Of a DNA stretch of 64,000 bases, positions 1-7,197 are shown piece by piece. This DNA comes from WHTI01 sp963826105 (GTDB taxonomy: Bacteria; Actinomycetota; CADDZG01; WHSQ01). A program made the translations under genes and the position numbers. The notes beneath the pieces are model-generated. The model ran no database searches and was not told the origin of the DNA. It was given only the letters and a program-made list of their open reading frames with translations. Every line of letters begins with the position of its first letter. Positions within the stretch are counted from its first letter, which is position 1. The stretch is taken from NCBI GenBank assembly GCA_963826105.1, contig CAWGWA010000011.1, forward strand, positions 62,001-126,000. The letters are read 5' to 3'.

Positions 1-645
1 ATTCGAGATCCCGCCGCCGCCAAGCGCTGTCGCAGAGTTGCCGTCAACGATGCTGTTAACGAGCGACAGAGTGCCATCGTTGAGGATCCCGCCGCCTTCG
101 GTTGATGCGATATTGCCGCTGATCGAACTGCCCGTGAGGTTGGCGGTGCCTTGCTCACCGACGTAGAGACCTCCGCCATACTGGCCGTTGTTGTTATCAA
201 CGTTGCTGTCCCTGAGGTTGAGTGTGCCGAGGTTGTAGATCCCCCCTCCGAAGTCGGCCTGGCCACCGGTGATCAACAGCGACGTAAGGGTGGCCTCCCC
301 CGCGCCCAGTATCTCGAACACCCGTGTGGTACCCCCGTCGATAATGGCAAATCCACTGACCGCGTCGATCGTCATTTCCGTGCCGATAACGAGGCTGCCT
401 AAGGTCAGCGGATACTCGCCGCCCGGAACGAAGATGGTGTCGGCACCGGCGAGTGTTTCGGCCGCGCCGACGGCTTCCCGCAACGAGCAGTCAGAAAGAT
501 CGCAGCTGCCGTCATCGGTGTCCGCCGTCTTGGTCACGTTGAAGATCGCGGCGGCAGACGCAGGACCTACGTGGATGCCGATGGCCCACGCAGCAAAAGC
601 AAGGATCATCATCGAACGACTCACGAGTTGCAGTTTTGGCTTCAT
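1..645 (-). CDS. Secreted CSLREA-motif parallel beta-helix protein, 3' end outside window
   Basis: The first 215 codons are present and the frame runs off the left edge without a stop. The product opens with a signal peptide (residues about 1-32, ending in a small-residue ASAAA stretch), then the NVTKTADTDDGSC segment and the CSLREA motif near residue 53. After that come repeated GGGI/L-N turns and NxTGSSISGN-like strands typical of right-handed beta-helix (polymorphic outer-membrane-like) repeats. The ATG at 645 has a GAGAGGAC ribosome site. The gene follows two paralogues on the same strand and is probably the last of the three. CSLREA-domain proteins are surface or secreted proteins of mostly unknown function, so no substrate is proposed. 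Confidence 0.85.
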   Translation of the reverse strand, partial: MKPKLQLVSRSMMILAFAAWAIGIHVGPASAAAIFNVTKTADTDDGSCDLSDCSLREAVGAAETLAGADTIFVPGGEYPLTLGSLVIGTEMTIDAVSGFAIIDGGTTRVFEILGAGEATLTSLLITGGQADFGGGIYNLGTLNLRDSNVDNNNGQYGGGLYVGEQGTANLTGSSISGNIASTEGGGILNDGTLSLVNSIVDGNSATALGGGGISN

Positions 646-671
646 GGTTGTCCTCTCTAGATCGATAGTCG

Positions 672-2114
672 TCAACAGCTCAGGTACCTGTTCCTGCCGG
701 GTCCACCCAGGCAGGAGTCATTGCCGGAACCCCCATCGAGGAGGTCGTCGCCGTTGGCGCCGAGGAGCCGGTCGTCGCCACCTCCGCCGAAGAGTCTGTC
801 GTTCCCGCCTCCGCCACAGACGTGGTCGGACCCGCTGCCTGCCTCTACTCGGTCGGCACCTCCCCTAGCGAGGATGCCGTCGTCGCCAGCAGTACCCACA
901 AGGTGGTCGACCGCCCCGGTACCAACCACGTTGATCACGGCCCAGGCGCAGAACTCGAGCTGGTAGGCGCCGGTATCGCACGGACCCTTCCGAGGAACAC
1001 CGCGTTGGTCGGTCCCCTTGCAGGCCACAGAGCCGGTCGGACCATGACCGATCGCGATGCTGTTGTCCGCCAGTGCGTACGTCTCGGTCGGCCCCCCGTA
1101 GAACGCCAAGGGTTCGAGGTTGGCCGCGCCGTTAGTGTCGGTCGATTCCAGTGCGATCTCGCAGCCGGCGTTGACCAGAACGATGTTGTAACCCAGTGAG
1201 TCGAGCGGGCCAGAACAATTCGGATGCTGAGTCGTTCCCCCGTCCGCATTCCCGAACAGTAGGGAGTTGGTGATCAGCACTCCGCCCGGATTGACACCAC
1301 CTCCGACGAACACACCACCGCCGTCGCCGCCATCGTTGTCGAGATCGGCGGAATTGGCATTGATCGTCGAACTCGTGATGGTCACGACCTCTTCGCTGAT
1401 CTGGTGAATCCCCGCGCCGGAGCTATAGCTCGTATTCGCACTGATCGTGCTGTTCCGGAAATGAGCCTCACCACCAACGCTATAGAGCCCACCGCCGCTG
1501 TACTCCGCGCGGTTCCTCTTGACCGTGGAGTTTTCGATCTCCGCCCTACCGTCTTCGTTGTTGATCCCAGCCCCGAACAGAGCGACGTTGTCGTCGATCG
1601 TGGAGTTCTTGACGGTAAGCGTGCCGGAGTTGGAGATCCCCCCTCCCGTATCGGCGACGTTGCTGATCACGGCGCTATCAGTCATATAGGCGAACCCTGC
1701 ATTGAGGATCCCACCACCGAGGCCGGTTGTCCGACCTCCGATGATCTTGAGACCGGTGAGCGTCGCATCGCCCGACGTGGATACCTCGATCACTCGGTCG
1801 TAGCCCGCGCCATTGATAACCGCGACACCTCCGATCGCCTTGATCGTTAGCTCCGACTCGATGTCGAAGTCGCCCTCGGCAGACGAAGCGATCAGATAAG
1901 TCCCGGCAGGTACGCGGATGATGTCGTTGTCCACGTCCCCGTTGGCAGCCGCGATGGCCTCCCGCAACGAACAGTCCGAGTTGCACGAGCCATCGTTGGT
2001 ATCGGCCGTCTTCGTCACCTTTAGGGTGGCTGCGGCGGCGGGACGACCGGAGACCGTAACCACGCCGGCAACCAAGAGACCGATAGCTGCTAGATAAGAA
2101 ACAAGTCGTTTCAT
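672..2114 (-). CDS. Secreted CSLREA beta-helix protein with RTX-like C-terminal repeats
   Basis: A 480-residue secreted protein. The signal peptide starts MKRLVSYLAAIGLL and ends in AAAAT; then follow KTADTNDGSC, the CSLREA motif (about residue 49), a parallel beta-helix built of GGGI-N and NSTI-N repeats, and a C-terminal block (about residues 400-470) of GG-x-G-x-D-x-L hemolysin-type repeats, which in known families bind calcium. The ATG at 2114 is preferred over an upstream TTG-type start because AGAGGAG lies 8 bases upstream and the signal peptide begins there. It starts one base after the stop of the preceding paralogue, so the two are probably cotranscribed. Likely function: calcium-stabilised surface or extracellular protein; the ligand is unknown. 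Confidence 0.85.
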   Translation of the reverse strand: MKRLVSYLAAIGLLVAGVVTVSGRPAAAATLKVTKTADTNDGSCNSDCSLREAIAAANGDVDNDIIRVPAGTYLIASSAEGDFDIESELTIKAIGGVAVINGAGYDRVIEVSTSGDATLTGLKIIGGRTTGLGGGILNAGFAYMTDSAVISNVADTGGGISNSGTLTVKNSTIDDNVALFGAGINNEDGRAEIENSTVKRNRAEYSGGGLYSVGGEAHFRNSTISANTSYSSGAGIHQISEEVVTITSSTINANSADLDNDGGDGGGVFVGGGVNPGGVLITNSLLFGNADGGTTQHPNCSGPLDSLGYNIVLVNAGCEIALESTDTNGAANLEPLAFYGGPTETYALADNSIAIGHGPTGSVACKGTDQRGVPRKGPCDTGAYQLEFCAWAVINVVGTGAVDHLVGTAGDDGILARGGADRVEAGSGSDHVCGGGGNDRLFGGGGDDRLLGANGDDLLDGGSGNDSCLGGPGRNRYLSC

Positions 2115-2115
2115 G

Positions 2116-3615
2116 TCAGCAGCTCCTCTGGTCGTCTTTGCCAGGGCCACCGATGCAGGAGTCCTTGCCCGGGCCGCCGTTCAATGAGTCGTTGCCGCCC
2201 TCGCCGAAGAGCTTGTCGTTGCCGCTCCCGCCGCAGATGCCGTCGGCGCCACCACCAGCATCCACTTGGTCGGCACCGCCCAGGGCGAGCACACCGTCGC
2301 CCTTGGGGGTGCCTTTCAGGCGCTCTCCCGCGGCGGTGCCAACCACGTTGACGAGAGCGCCTTCGCACAGGACCCGTTGATAGGCGCCGGTGTCACAGGT
2401 TCCTCCTCGTGGAGCGCCTCTTTGGTCGGTCCCGGAGCACAAGACATCGGGCGGACCATGGCCGATCGCCGCGCTTCCGGCCGGTAGGGCGTGGGTCCTC
2501 GTCGGCCCGCCGTTGTCCTTCAGCGAGCCGTACTTAGTTACCTCGGTGGAATCGGTTACTTGCAGAGTGATCTCGCAACCAGTGGTGGTTCCGACGATGT
2601 TGAATCCCGTCGACGTCATCGGCCCCATGCAGTCGGGACCCGCCCCGACGGCGTCGACGTTGTCCGCCAGGATCGAGTTCCGCATGGTGACCGCGACCTC
2701 GGCGTAGATCCCCCCGCCCTCGCCGAACCCATTACCGTCCGCGTCGGCGTAGTTCCCCACGATCGTGGAGTTCACGGTCGTGAGTTCGCCTGAGTCTGAT
2801 TGAAGGATGGCGCCACCGACAGCCCCGGCCAGGTTGCCGCTCAGGGTGCTATTGGTGACGGTCATGTCGGCCTCGAAGTTGAAGATGGCACCCCCGCTAA
2901 GTACCGAGCTATTGCCGGTCAGCAGGCTGCTCTCGAGGACGAGCGTTCCCGGTCCCCAACTCATGATCCCGCCGCCGTTGACGGCACTGTTGCCACTGAT
3001 CGTGGTGCTCGTGATGCGGCTCGTTCCTATGGTTGAGATGCCGCCGCCTCTATCACCCCCACTGCCGCTGCCAGACACGGTGTTGCCACTGATCGTGCTG
3101 TTCGAGACGATGAGAGTCCCGGTCGATTCGTTGTTGATCCCTCCACCAAAGCTGGTAGCGGTGTTGTTGTCGACGGTGCTCTCCACGACAGTGAGAACGC
3201 CCAAGTTGTTGATGCCGCCGCCTCTCTCAGCGACACCGCCGGTGATCCGCAGACCCCTGAGGGTTGCGTCACCCGTTTCGAGAATCTCGAGGACACGATC
3301 GGTACCTTCACCGTCGATGACCGCGGTGCCACCTACGGATCGGATCGTGACCTCGGAGGTGATGTCGAGATCTCCCTCACCCGAGTCCAGGCGATAGGTG
3401 CCGGCCGGAACCTTGATCGTGTCGGGACCAGTAGCCCCTTCCGCCGCAACGACTGCTTCACGCAGTGAGCAATCGGAGTTGCAGAGACCGTCGTTGGTGT
3501 CGGCGGTCTTGGTGACCGTGAGGGTCGCGGCCGCCGCCGGTCCCGCCGGCAGAGCAAAGGTCGTCCCGACAAGCACGGTGGTTATGACCGCCTGGGCTAC
3601 TCGTCGAGGCATCAT
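2116..3615 (-). CDS. Secreted CSLREA beta-helix protein with RTX-like C-terminal repeats
   Basis: A 499-residue paralogue of the following gene with the same order of parts: signal peptide (residues 1-30), KTADTNDGLC, CSLREA near residue 50, beta-helix repeats such as NSTISGNT and STTISGNS, a conserved TDQRGAPR segment near residue 400, and C-terminal GG-x-G-x-D repeats (about 425-490) expected to bind calcium. The start overlaps the stop of the upstream gene (ATGATG across 3610-3615), pointing to translational coupling. Either of the two adjacent ATGs could be used. The shared TDQRGxPR segment is common in this protein group. Role unknown; probably cell-surface or released. Confidence 0.85.
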   Translation of the reverse strand: MMPRRVAQAVITTVLVGTTFALPAGPAAAATLTVTKTADTNDGLCNSDCSLREAVVAAEGATGPDTIKVPAGTYRLDSGEGDLDITSEVTIRSVGGTAVIDGEGTDRVLEILETGDATLRGLRITGGVAERGGGINNLGVLTVVESTVDNNTATSFGGGINNESTGTLIVSNSTISGNTVSGSGSGGDRGGGISTIGTSRITSTTISGNSAVNGGGIMSWGPGTLVLESSLLTGNSSVLSGGAIFNFEADMTVTNSTLSGNLAGAVGGAILQSDSGELTTVNSTIVGNYADADGNGFGEGGGIYAEVAVTMRNSILADNVDAVGAGPDCMGPMTSTGFNIVGTTTGCEITLQVTDSTEVTKYGSLKDNGGPTRTHALPAGSAAIGHGPPDVLCSGTDQRGAPRGGTCDTGAYQRVLCEGALVNVVGTAAGERLKGTPKGDGVLALGGADQVDAGGGADGICGGSGNDKLFGEGGNDSLNGGPGKDSCIGGPGKDDQRSC

Positions 3616-4079
3616 GAGGCCAAGAGGCGCGCCTCTGCGGCCTCAATGAACGACTTGACCTTCTGCTTCGCCAGGTCCAGTTCCACACTCGAACCGTCTT
3701 TGAACTCGATGGTGAGCTTGGAGATCATCAGCTTCTTGTCGAGGGTGATCCGTGCGATCTGTTCCAACGGGTAGGAGGTCCCACCGGGAAGTGCCTTACC
3801 GACACCCATCAACCCGGGGAAGACGTGAAGCTGCTTGTCCGTGAGCACGAGCCAGAACGTGTTGCCTTCGGGCCACGAGCCCGAAGCACCCGAGGAGCTG
3901 TCCTGGGGTTCGTTGCTCTTGCCGAACGAGACGACCGCGTCAGTCAACGCTCCGGCCTGACGCATCCCTCGGCGCCACGCCCCACCCTTCACGTCCGCCA
4001 TGACGGCAGCCAGTACCGTCTCGCCCGCCGGGATCCGTTCGGCATTCTTCTTCACGAAGGTCTTCGCTACATCAACCAA
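3612..4079 (-). CDS. Hypothetical protein with a PH-like/GRAM-like C-terminal half
   Basis: A 155-residue soluble protein with no signal peptide. I chose the TTG at 4079 because AAGGAG sits 7 bases upstream and the start then falls after the stop of the upstream methyltransferase; an ATG at 4133 would overlap it by 40 bases without a ribosome site. The second half (FWLVLTDKQLHVF, then YPLEQIARITLDKK and SKLTIEFKDGSSVEL) has the strand pattern of bacterial PH-like domains that read a sequence as LVLTDKRLLVF. A flexible Ser/Gly linker precedes it. It sits between a methyltransferase and the CSLREA genes and overlaps the latter, so it may be coexpressed. No function assigned. Confidence 0.6.
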   Translation of the reverse strand: MVDVAKTFVKKNAERIPAGETVLAAVMADVKGGAWRRGMRQAGALTDAVVSFGKSNEPQDSSSGASGSWPEGNTFWLVLTDKQLHVFPGLMGVGKALPGGTSYPLEQIARITLDKKLMISKLTIEFKDGSSVELDLAKQKVKSFIEAAEARLLAS

Positions 4080-4093
4080 CTCTTCTCTCCTTC

Positions 4094-4927
4094 TCAGGCG
4101 CGCTTCTGCGCGGTCAGCAACAGGTACTCCCAATCCATGACCAGCGATCCATCGCCCTGGTCGTACTTCCGGGCGAGGTCAACTAGGTTCTGATCCAGTT
4201 CGCTCACACGCTCGGGCTCCTCCGCGATGTTCTTGTAGACCGCGATCGTCGGGCCGTAGTGAGCCTTGAAGTAGTCACGGAACTCTTCGGGCGTCTCGAA
4301 ACTCACCCTCACGGTCTGACGGCGCGTGACTACCTCGGTGACTCGATCTCCGAGCAGCGAGGTGACGTGCTCTTCCATGCCCCATAGGGGCGGAGGCTGC
4401 GCGCCGGTCGGAGGCGGCGGCGCATAGGGCCTCATCGTCGCTAGCATCTGCCCGACGAAGCCCTCGGGCGTCCAGCTGAGGAGACCGATGGTCCCCCCGG
4501 GCCGGCACACGCGGATGACTTCCTCCGCACTGGCTTCGTGGTTGGGAGCGAACATGATTCCGACGCAAGACATGACCGTGTCGAACCCGTCGTCCTCGAA
4601 GGGCAGGGCCTCGGCATCGGCCTTGCGCCACTCGAGGGCGGCACCCAGAGCCTCGGCCTCTCGGCGGCCGATCTCGAGCAGTTCCGGAGTGAGGTCGGAC
4701 GCCACGACCTTCGCTCCGATCAAGGCCGCCGGGATCGCGGCGTTGCCGGAGCCGGCGCCGATGTCGAGGACCCGGTCCCCCGGTCCCACACCACAGGCCT
4801 GGACCAGGATCGAACCCAGATCCGGGATCATCTCGTGGGCGACCCGGGCGTAGTCACCCGACGCCCACATCGCCCGGTGCTTGGCCTTGATGGCCTGATC
4901 CTTGCGAACCTCTTCGGTCTGACTCAA
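4094..4927 (-). CDS. Class I SAM-dependent methyltransferase
   Basis: A 277-residue Rossmann methyltransferase. SAM-binding motif I is VLDIGAGSGNAAIPAA, the acidic end of strand 2 is VASDLTPELL, and the FDTVMSCVGIMFAPN and RPGGTIGLLSW segments follow as in the ubiE/COQ5-like group. The TTG at 4927 is chosen because AAGGGG precedes it and family members begin about 15 residues before the AIKAKHRAMWASGDY segment; an ATG at 4996 lacks a ribosome site. It is divergent from the HxlR regulator at 5106, which probably controls it. Substrate unknown; related actinobacterial proteins are annotated only as class I methyltransferases. Confidence 0.85.
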   Translation of the reverse strand: MSQTEEVRKDQAIKAKHRAMWASGDYARVAHEMIPDLGSILVQACGVGPGDRVLDIGAGSGNAAIPAALIGAKVVASDLTPELLEIGRREAEALGAALEWRKADAEALPFEDDGFDTVMSCVGIMFAPNHEASAEEVIRVCRPGGTIGLLSWTPEGFVGQMLATMRPYAPPPPTGAQPPPLWGMEEHVTSLLGDRVTEVVTRRQTVRVSFETPEEFRDYFKAHYGPTIAVYKNIAEEPERVSELDQNLVDLARKYDQGDGSLVMDWEYLLLTAQKRA

Positions 4928-5040
4928 TCTCGTTCCCCTTTCCTCTTCGCTTTGCTTTGACCGTGAAAGGATGTAATTGCGCTGTTTGCTAGTCATCCGT
5001 GCTGTACACGGATTCTGGATGTTTGCCGGGAATCACCTCT

Positions 5041-5079
5041 AGTACCGAAGTTGTAGCCAGCCAGTACAGATGTTGTAGC
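5041..5079. promoter_or_regulatory. Direct repeat in the divergent promoter, candidate HxlR operator
   Basis: Two copies of AGTAC-N2-A-W-GTTGTAGC (5041-5057 and 5063-5079) lie 22 bases apart, two helical turns, between the methyltransferase and the HxlR-type gene. The position just upstream of the regulator and the regular spacing suggest an operator for that regulator, acting on both promoters. HxlR-family sites in other bacteria often contain GTAC elements, which fits but does not prove the assignment. Confidence 0.5.
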
Positions 5080-5105
5080 GGCGACCCAGTCTGGAGAGTC
5101 CTAAG

Positions 5106-5810
5106 ATGGGCGGCATGAAGGGTTACGGGCAGTTTTGCCCCGTTGCTAAGGCCGCCGAGTTGCTCGATGAGCGCTGGACGCTGCTGGTCATCCGGGAACT
5201 CCTGTGCGGGAGCCGGCGCTTCAATGACATCCGTCGCGGGGTCCCCCGCATGTCCCCGACACTTCTGTCCCGCCGATTGAAGGAACTGGTGCGGGCCGGA
5301 GTCGTCGATCGGGTCGAGGTCCCCGGCGGTGTCGAATACGTCCTCACTCCCCCAGGAGAAGAACTGCGCCCGATCGTCGAGGGGGTAGGTGCGTGGGCGA
5401 TCCGATGGATGCCCGAGCTCGGGGACGAGGACCACGACCCGCACCTCCTGCTGTGGGACATGCACCGCCGCATCGACCTCGAGGCGGTTCCCGAGCAGCG
5501 GGTCGTGGTGCAGTTCTCCTTCGGAGACCTCAGCGGAAAGAATCGTGACTGGTGGCTGGTGATTCACGACGACGAGGTCGACATCTGCGACGACGATCCA
5601 GGCTTCCCCGGAACGCTCCACGTGCGATGCGATCTGCCCACGCTCGTTCGCATCTGGAGGGGCGATCAGACCTGGGGCGAGGCCCTGCGGGCCGGGGTAC
5701 TGAGTGTTGACGGACCAAGCCGCATGCAGCGTGCGCTGCCCAGTTGGTTGCAGCTCTCCCCGTTCGCGGGAGTCACGCGCCCCGGCGCGTACGAGCCCTT
5801 GGGTCAGTAG
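5106..5810 (+). CDS. HxlR-family transcriptional regulator with C-terminal SCP2-like domain
   Basis: A 234-residue protein. Residues about 8-98 form the HxlR winged helix (CPVAKAAELLDERWTLLVIRELL, then RRFNDIRRGVPRMSPTLLS and the wing GGVEYVLTPPGEEL), with the N-terminal Cys characteristic of the family. Residues about 125-225 resemble a sterol-carrier/SCP2-like domain (RVVVQFSFGDLS, GTLHVRCDLPTLVRIWRG), an arrangement known in actinobacterial HxlR proteins and plausibly a lipid-like ligand sensor. Start at 5106 follows GGAG; a second ATG at 5115 is possible. It is divergent from a methyltransferase and downstream of a direct repeat likely to be its operator. Confidence 0.88.
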   Translation: MGGMKGYGQFCPVAKAAELLDERWTLLVIRELLCGSRRFNDIRRGVPRMSPTLLSRRLKELVRAGVVDRVEVPGGVEYVLTPPGEELRPIVEGVGAWAIRWMPELGDEDHDPHLLLWDMHRRIDLEAVPEQRVVVQFSFGDLSGKNRDWWLVIHDDEVDICDDDPGFPGTLHVRCDLPTLVRIWRGDQTWGEALRAGVLSVDGPSRMQRALPSWLQLSPFAGVTRPGAYEPLGQ

Positions 5811-5903
5811 CCCAGAATCTTCACACCACAGGCCGCTTTAGGGAGTCGGTGTCCGCTCGACAGCGCCTAGACATGCTGGGCTAAAGGCCAAATCGTCTGA
5901 GAA

Positions 5904-5944
5904 TCTCCGAGCTTGTCCGGCAGGTTCGCCGGCACGCTCGGAGA
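5904..5944. terminator. Stem-loop after the HxlR gene, possible terminator
   Basis: TCTCCGAGC pairs with GCTCGGAGA nine bases deep, and an inner CCGGC/GCCGG pairing extends the stem around an AGGTT loop. It lies about 95 bases after the HxlR stop and 33 bases before the next small reading frame. No T-run follows on the + strand, so it may act as a Rho-assisted or processing hairpin rather than a classical terminator. Confidence 0.4.
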
Positions 5945-5976
5945 ACAACAACAGCGACACACGAAGAGGAGGTTTG

Positions 5977-6078
5977 GTGTTGATAGTCATTGCTGGAAAG
6001 CACCATCAATTCGGGCTCATTCTCGCAACGCTGCTGCTGGTCCAAAGCACTGGCGCCTGCGACGAGTCACCACTCTAA
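5977..6078 (+). CDS. Candidate 33-residue lipoprotein
   Basis: A GTG start at 5977 follows AGAGGAGG, one of the best ribosome sites in the region. The 33-residue product has a basic start (AGKHHQ), a hydrophobic stretch LILATLLLV and a lipobox-like STGAC, leaving a mature peptide of about six residues (CDESPL). The stop is 4 bases before the ATG of the next secreted protein, which has no ribosome site of its own, so translation may be coupled. It could act as a leader peptide rather than a functional lipoprotein. Small size keeps confidence moderate. Confidence 0.4.
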   Translation: MLIVIAGKHHQFGLILATLLLVQSTGACDESPL

Positions 6079-6082
6079 GTCA

Positions 6083-6679
6083 ATGCAACTCAGAACGCTG
6101 ACCTTAGGGCTCTTGATCCTTGCTCTCATTGTTCTGGGGTTCCCTGGTTCGAACTCCGCTAGGGCGGCGGAAGAACCTGCTAGCTTCAATCGAGTAGAGC
6201 AGGCGATCGGCGAATGGTTGCTCCCAACAAAGCGCGCTAACCATTTCCTATGGCTCGCTGTTACCGTGCGCCGAGAGTACCCGGCCGGAGGCAGCGCTCC
6301 AACAACAACGGCCTCCCTAACCAGAGGCACGTGCGAATCAAAAACCTCAGACGGGAAGGAAACCATTACGTGCTCCGGGAAGCCTCGTGAGTTTCACCTT
6401 CGAGAGGATCAGTTCTCTATCGACGCAGTCAGCTCCTCGGCTCGAGTGAGTTTCAAAACGAAGCGATTGGTTCAATCAATTCATTGGTCGACCGATAGCC
6501 GAAACGTCGATGGGACCTATTGGGAGACTGAAGATTGCTCCGGAGAGAAGACCCTAGGAGCAGGTGCATCTCAGTTGACGATAGCGCGCGGGAGAGTCTT
6601 GGGACATCGTGTGAACACAACATCAGATCACCGAGGCTTCGCGGCACTGGATTTCGGAGCGGAGATGGGCCAGTGCTGA
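6083..6679 (+). CDS. Secreted hypothetical protein, lower GC than surroundings
   Basis: A 198-residue product beginning MQLRTLTLGLLILALIVLG with a probable signal-peptidase site after SARAA. The mature part has four to five cysteines (SLTRGTCES, ITCSGK, EDCSGE, final GQC) suited to disulfides, and no recognisable domain. The start at 6083 is set by the signal peptide and the 4-base gap after the upstream lipoprotein-like frame. The stretch from about 5960 to 6700 is visibly richer in A/T and uses codons such as TTA and AGA more than neighbours, and it ends close to a tRNA gene, so recent acquisition is possible. Function unknown. Confidence 0.6.
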   Translation: MQLRTLTLGLLILALIVLGFPGSNSARAAEEPASFNRVEQAIGEWLLPTKRANHFLWLAVTVRREYPAGGSAPTTTASLTRGTCESKTSDGKETITCSGKPREFHLREDQFSIDAVSSSARVSFKTKRLVQSIHWSTDSRNVDGTYWETEDCSGEKTLGAGASQLTIARGRVLGHRVNTTSDHRGFAALDFGAEMGQC

Positions 6680-6744
6680 GGTGTGTAGCTGAGGCTCGCG
6701 GCGGACGATCATCAAAAGGGCCATCTACCAGGGGAAATACTCTG

Positions 6745-6816
6745 TGGGCGGTGACGGGTTCGAACCGCCGACCCCTCGGGTGTAAACCGAGTGCTCTACC
6801 GCTGAGCTAACCGCCC
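6745..6816 (-). tRNA. tRNA-Val (anticodon TAC)
   Basis: Read on the minus strand it has a GGGCGGT acceptor start pairing with ACCGCCC, the D-arm AGCTCAGCGGTAGAGC, anticodon stem CTCGG/CCGAG with loop TTTACAC (anticodon TAC), and T-arm GGCGGTTCGAACCCGTC. 72 bases, no intron and no encoded CCA. Confidence 0.97.
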
Positions 6817-6849
6817 GACGAACCCACAAACTACTCGTTGGGTAACACC

Positions 6850-7146
6850 CTACGAGTAGAAGTCACGCTCCCAGCGGTGAGCCTTGAGAGCTGCCAGTCG
6901 ATCGGACGGCAGGCCCCTGCCCATCGGCCACGGCACAGTTCCGCTCGACGTTGCGGAGGGAACGCATCCCGGGGATCGCGGTCGAGACCGCCGCATGACT
7001 TAGGACGAAGCGGAGTGCGAGCTCGGGGAGGTTTTTTGAGACTGATCATCCTGAGCACCGATCCACATCGTGCCGCCGATGCCCCAAGCGCCGTAGCCCA
7101 CCTCGGAGATCTTGAGTCCGGTCCTACCCAGCTCCCGGTAGTTCAT
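6850..7146 (-). pseudogene. Aldo/keto reductase relic with large internal deletion
   Basis: From the ATG at 7146 (ribosome site GGGAGG) the frame encodes the conserved family start MNYRELGRTGLKISEVGYG followed by AWGIGGTMWIGAQDD, then breaks. A different frame then gives the family's C-terminal part: LPELALRFVLSHAAV, STAIPGMRSLRNVERN, and after a further one-base shift in a GGGG run the typical ending LAALKAHRWERDFYS. About two thirds of a normal 310-330-residue NADPH-dependent aldo/keto reductase, including the catalytic Tyr/Lys region, is missing. This is real decay, not only a sequencing indel. It lies beside tRNA-Val. Confidence 0.8.
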
Positions 7147-7197
7147 GGAACCTCCCGCCGCTTCGGTTGCTCGATGAGTCCAGAATATCGACAGCCA

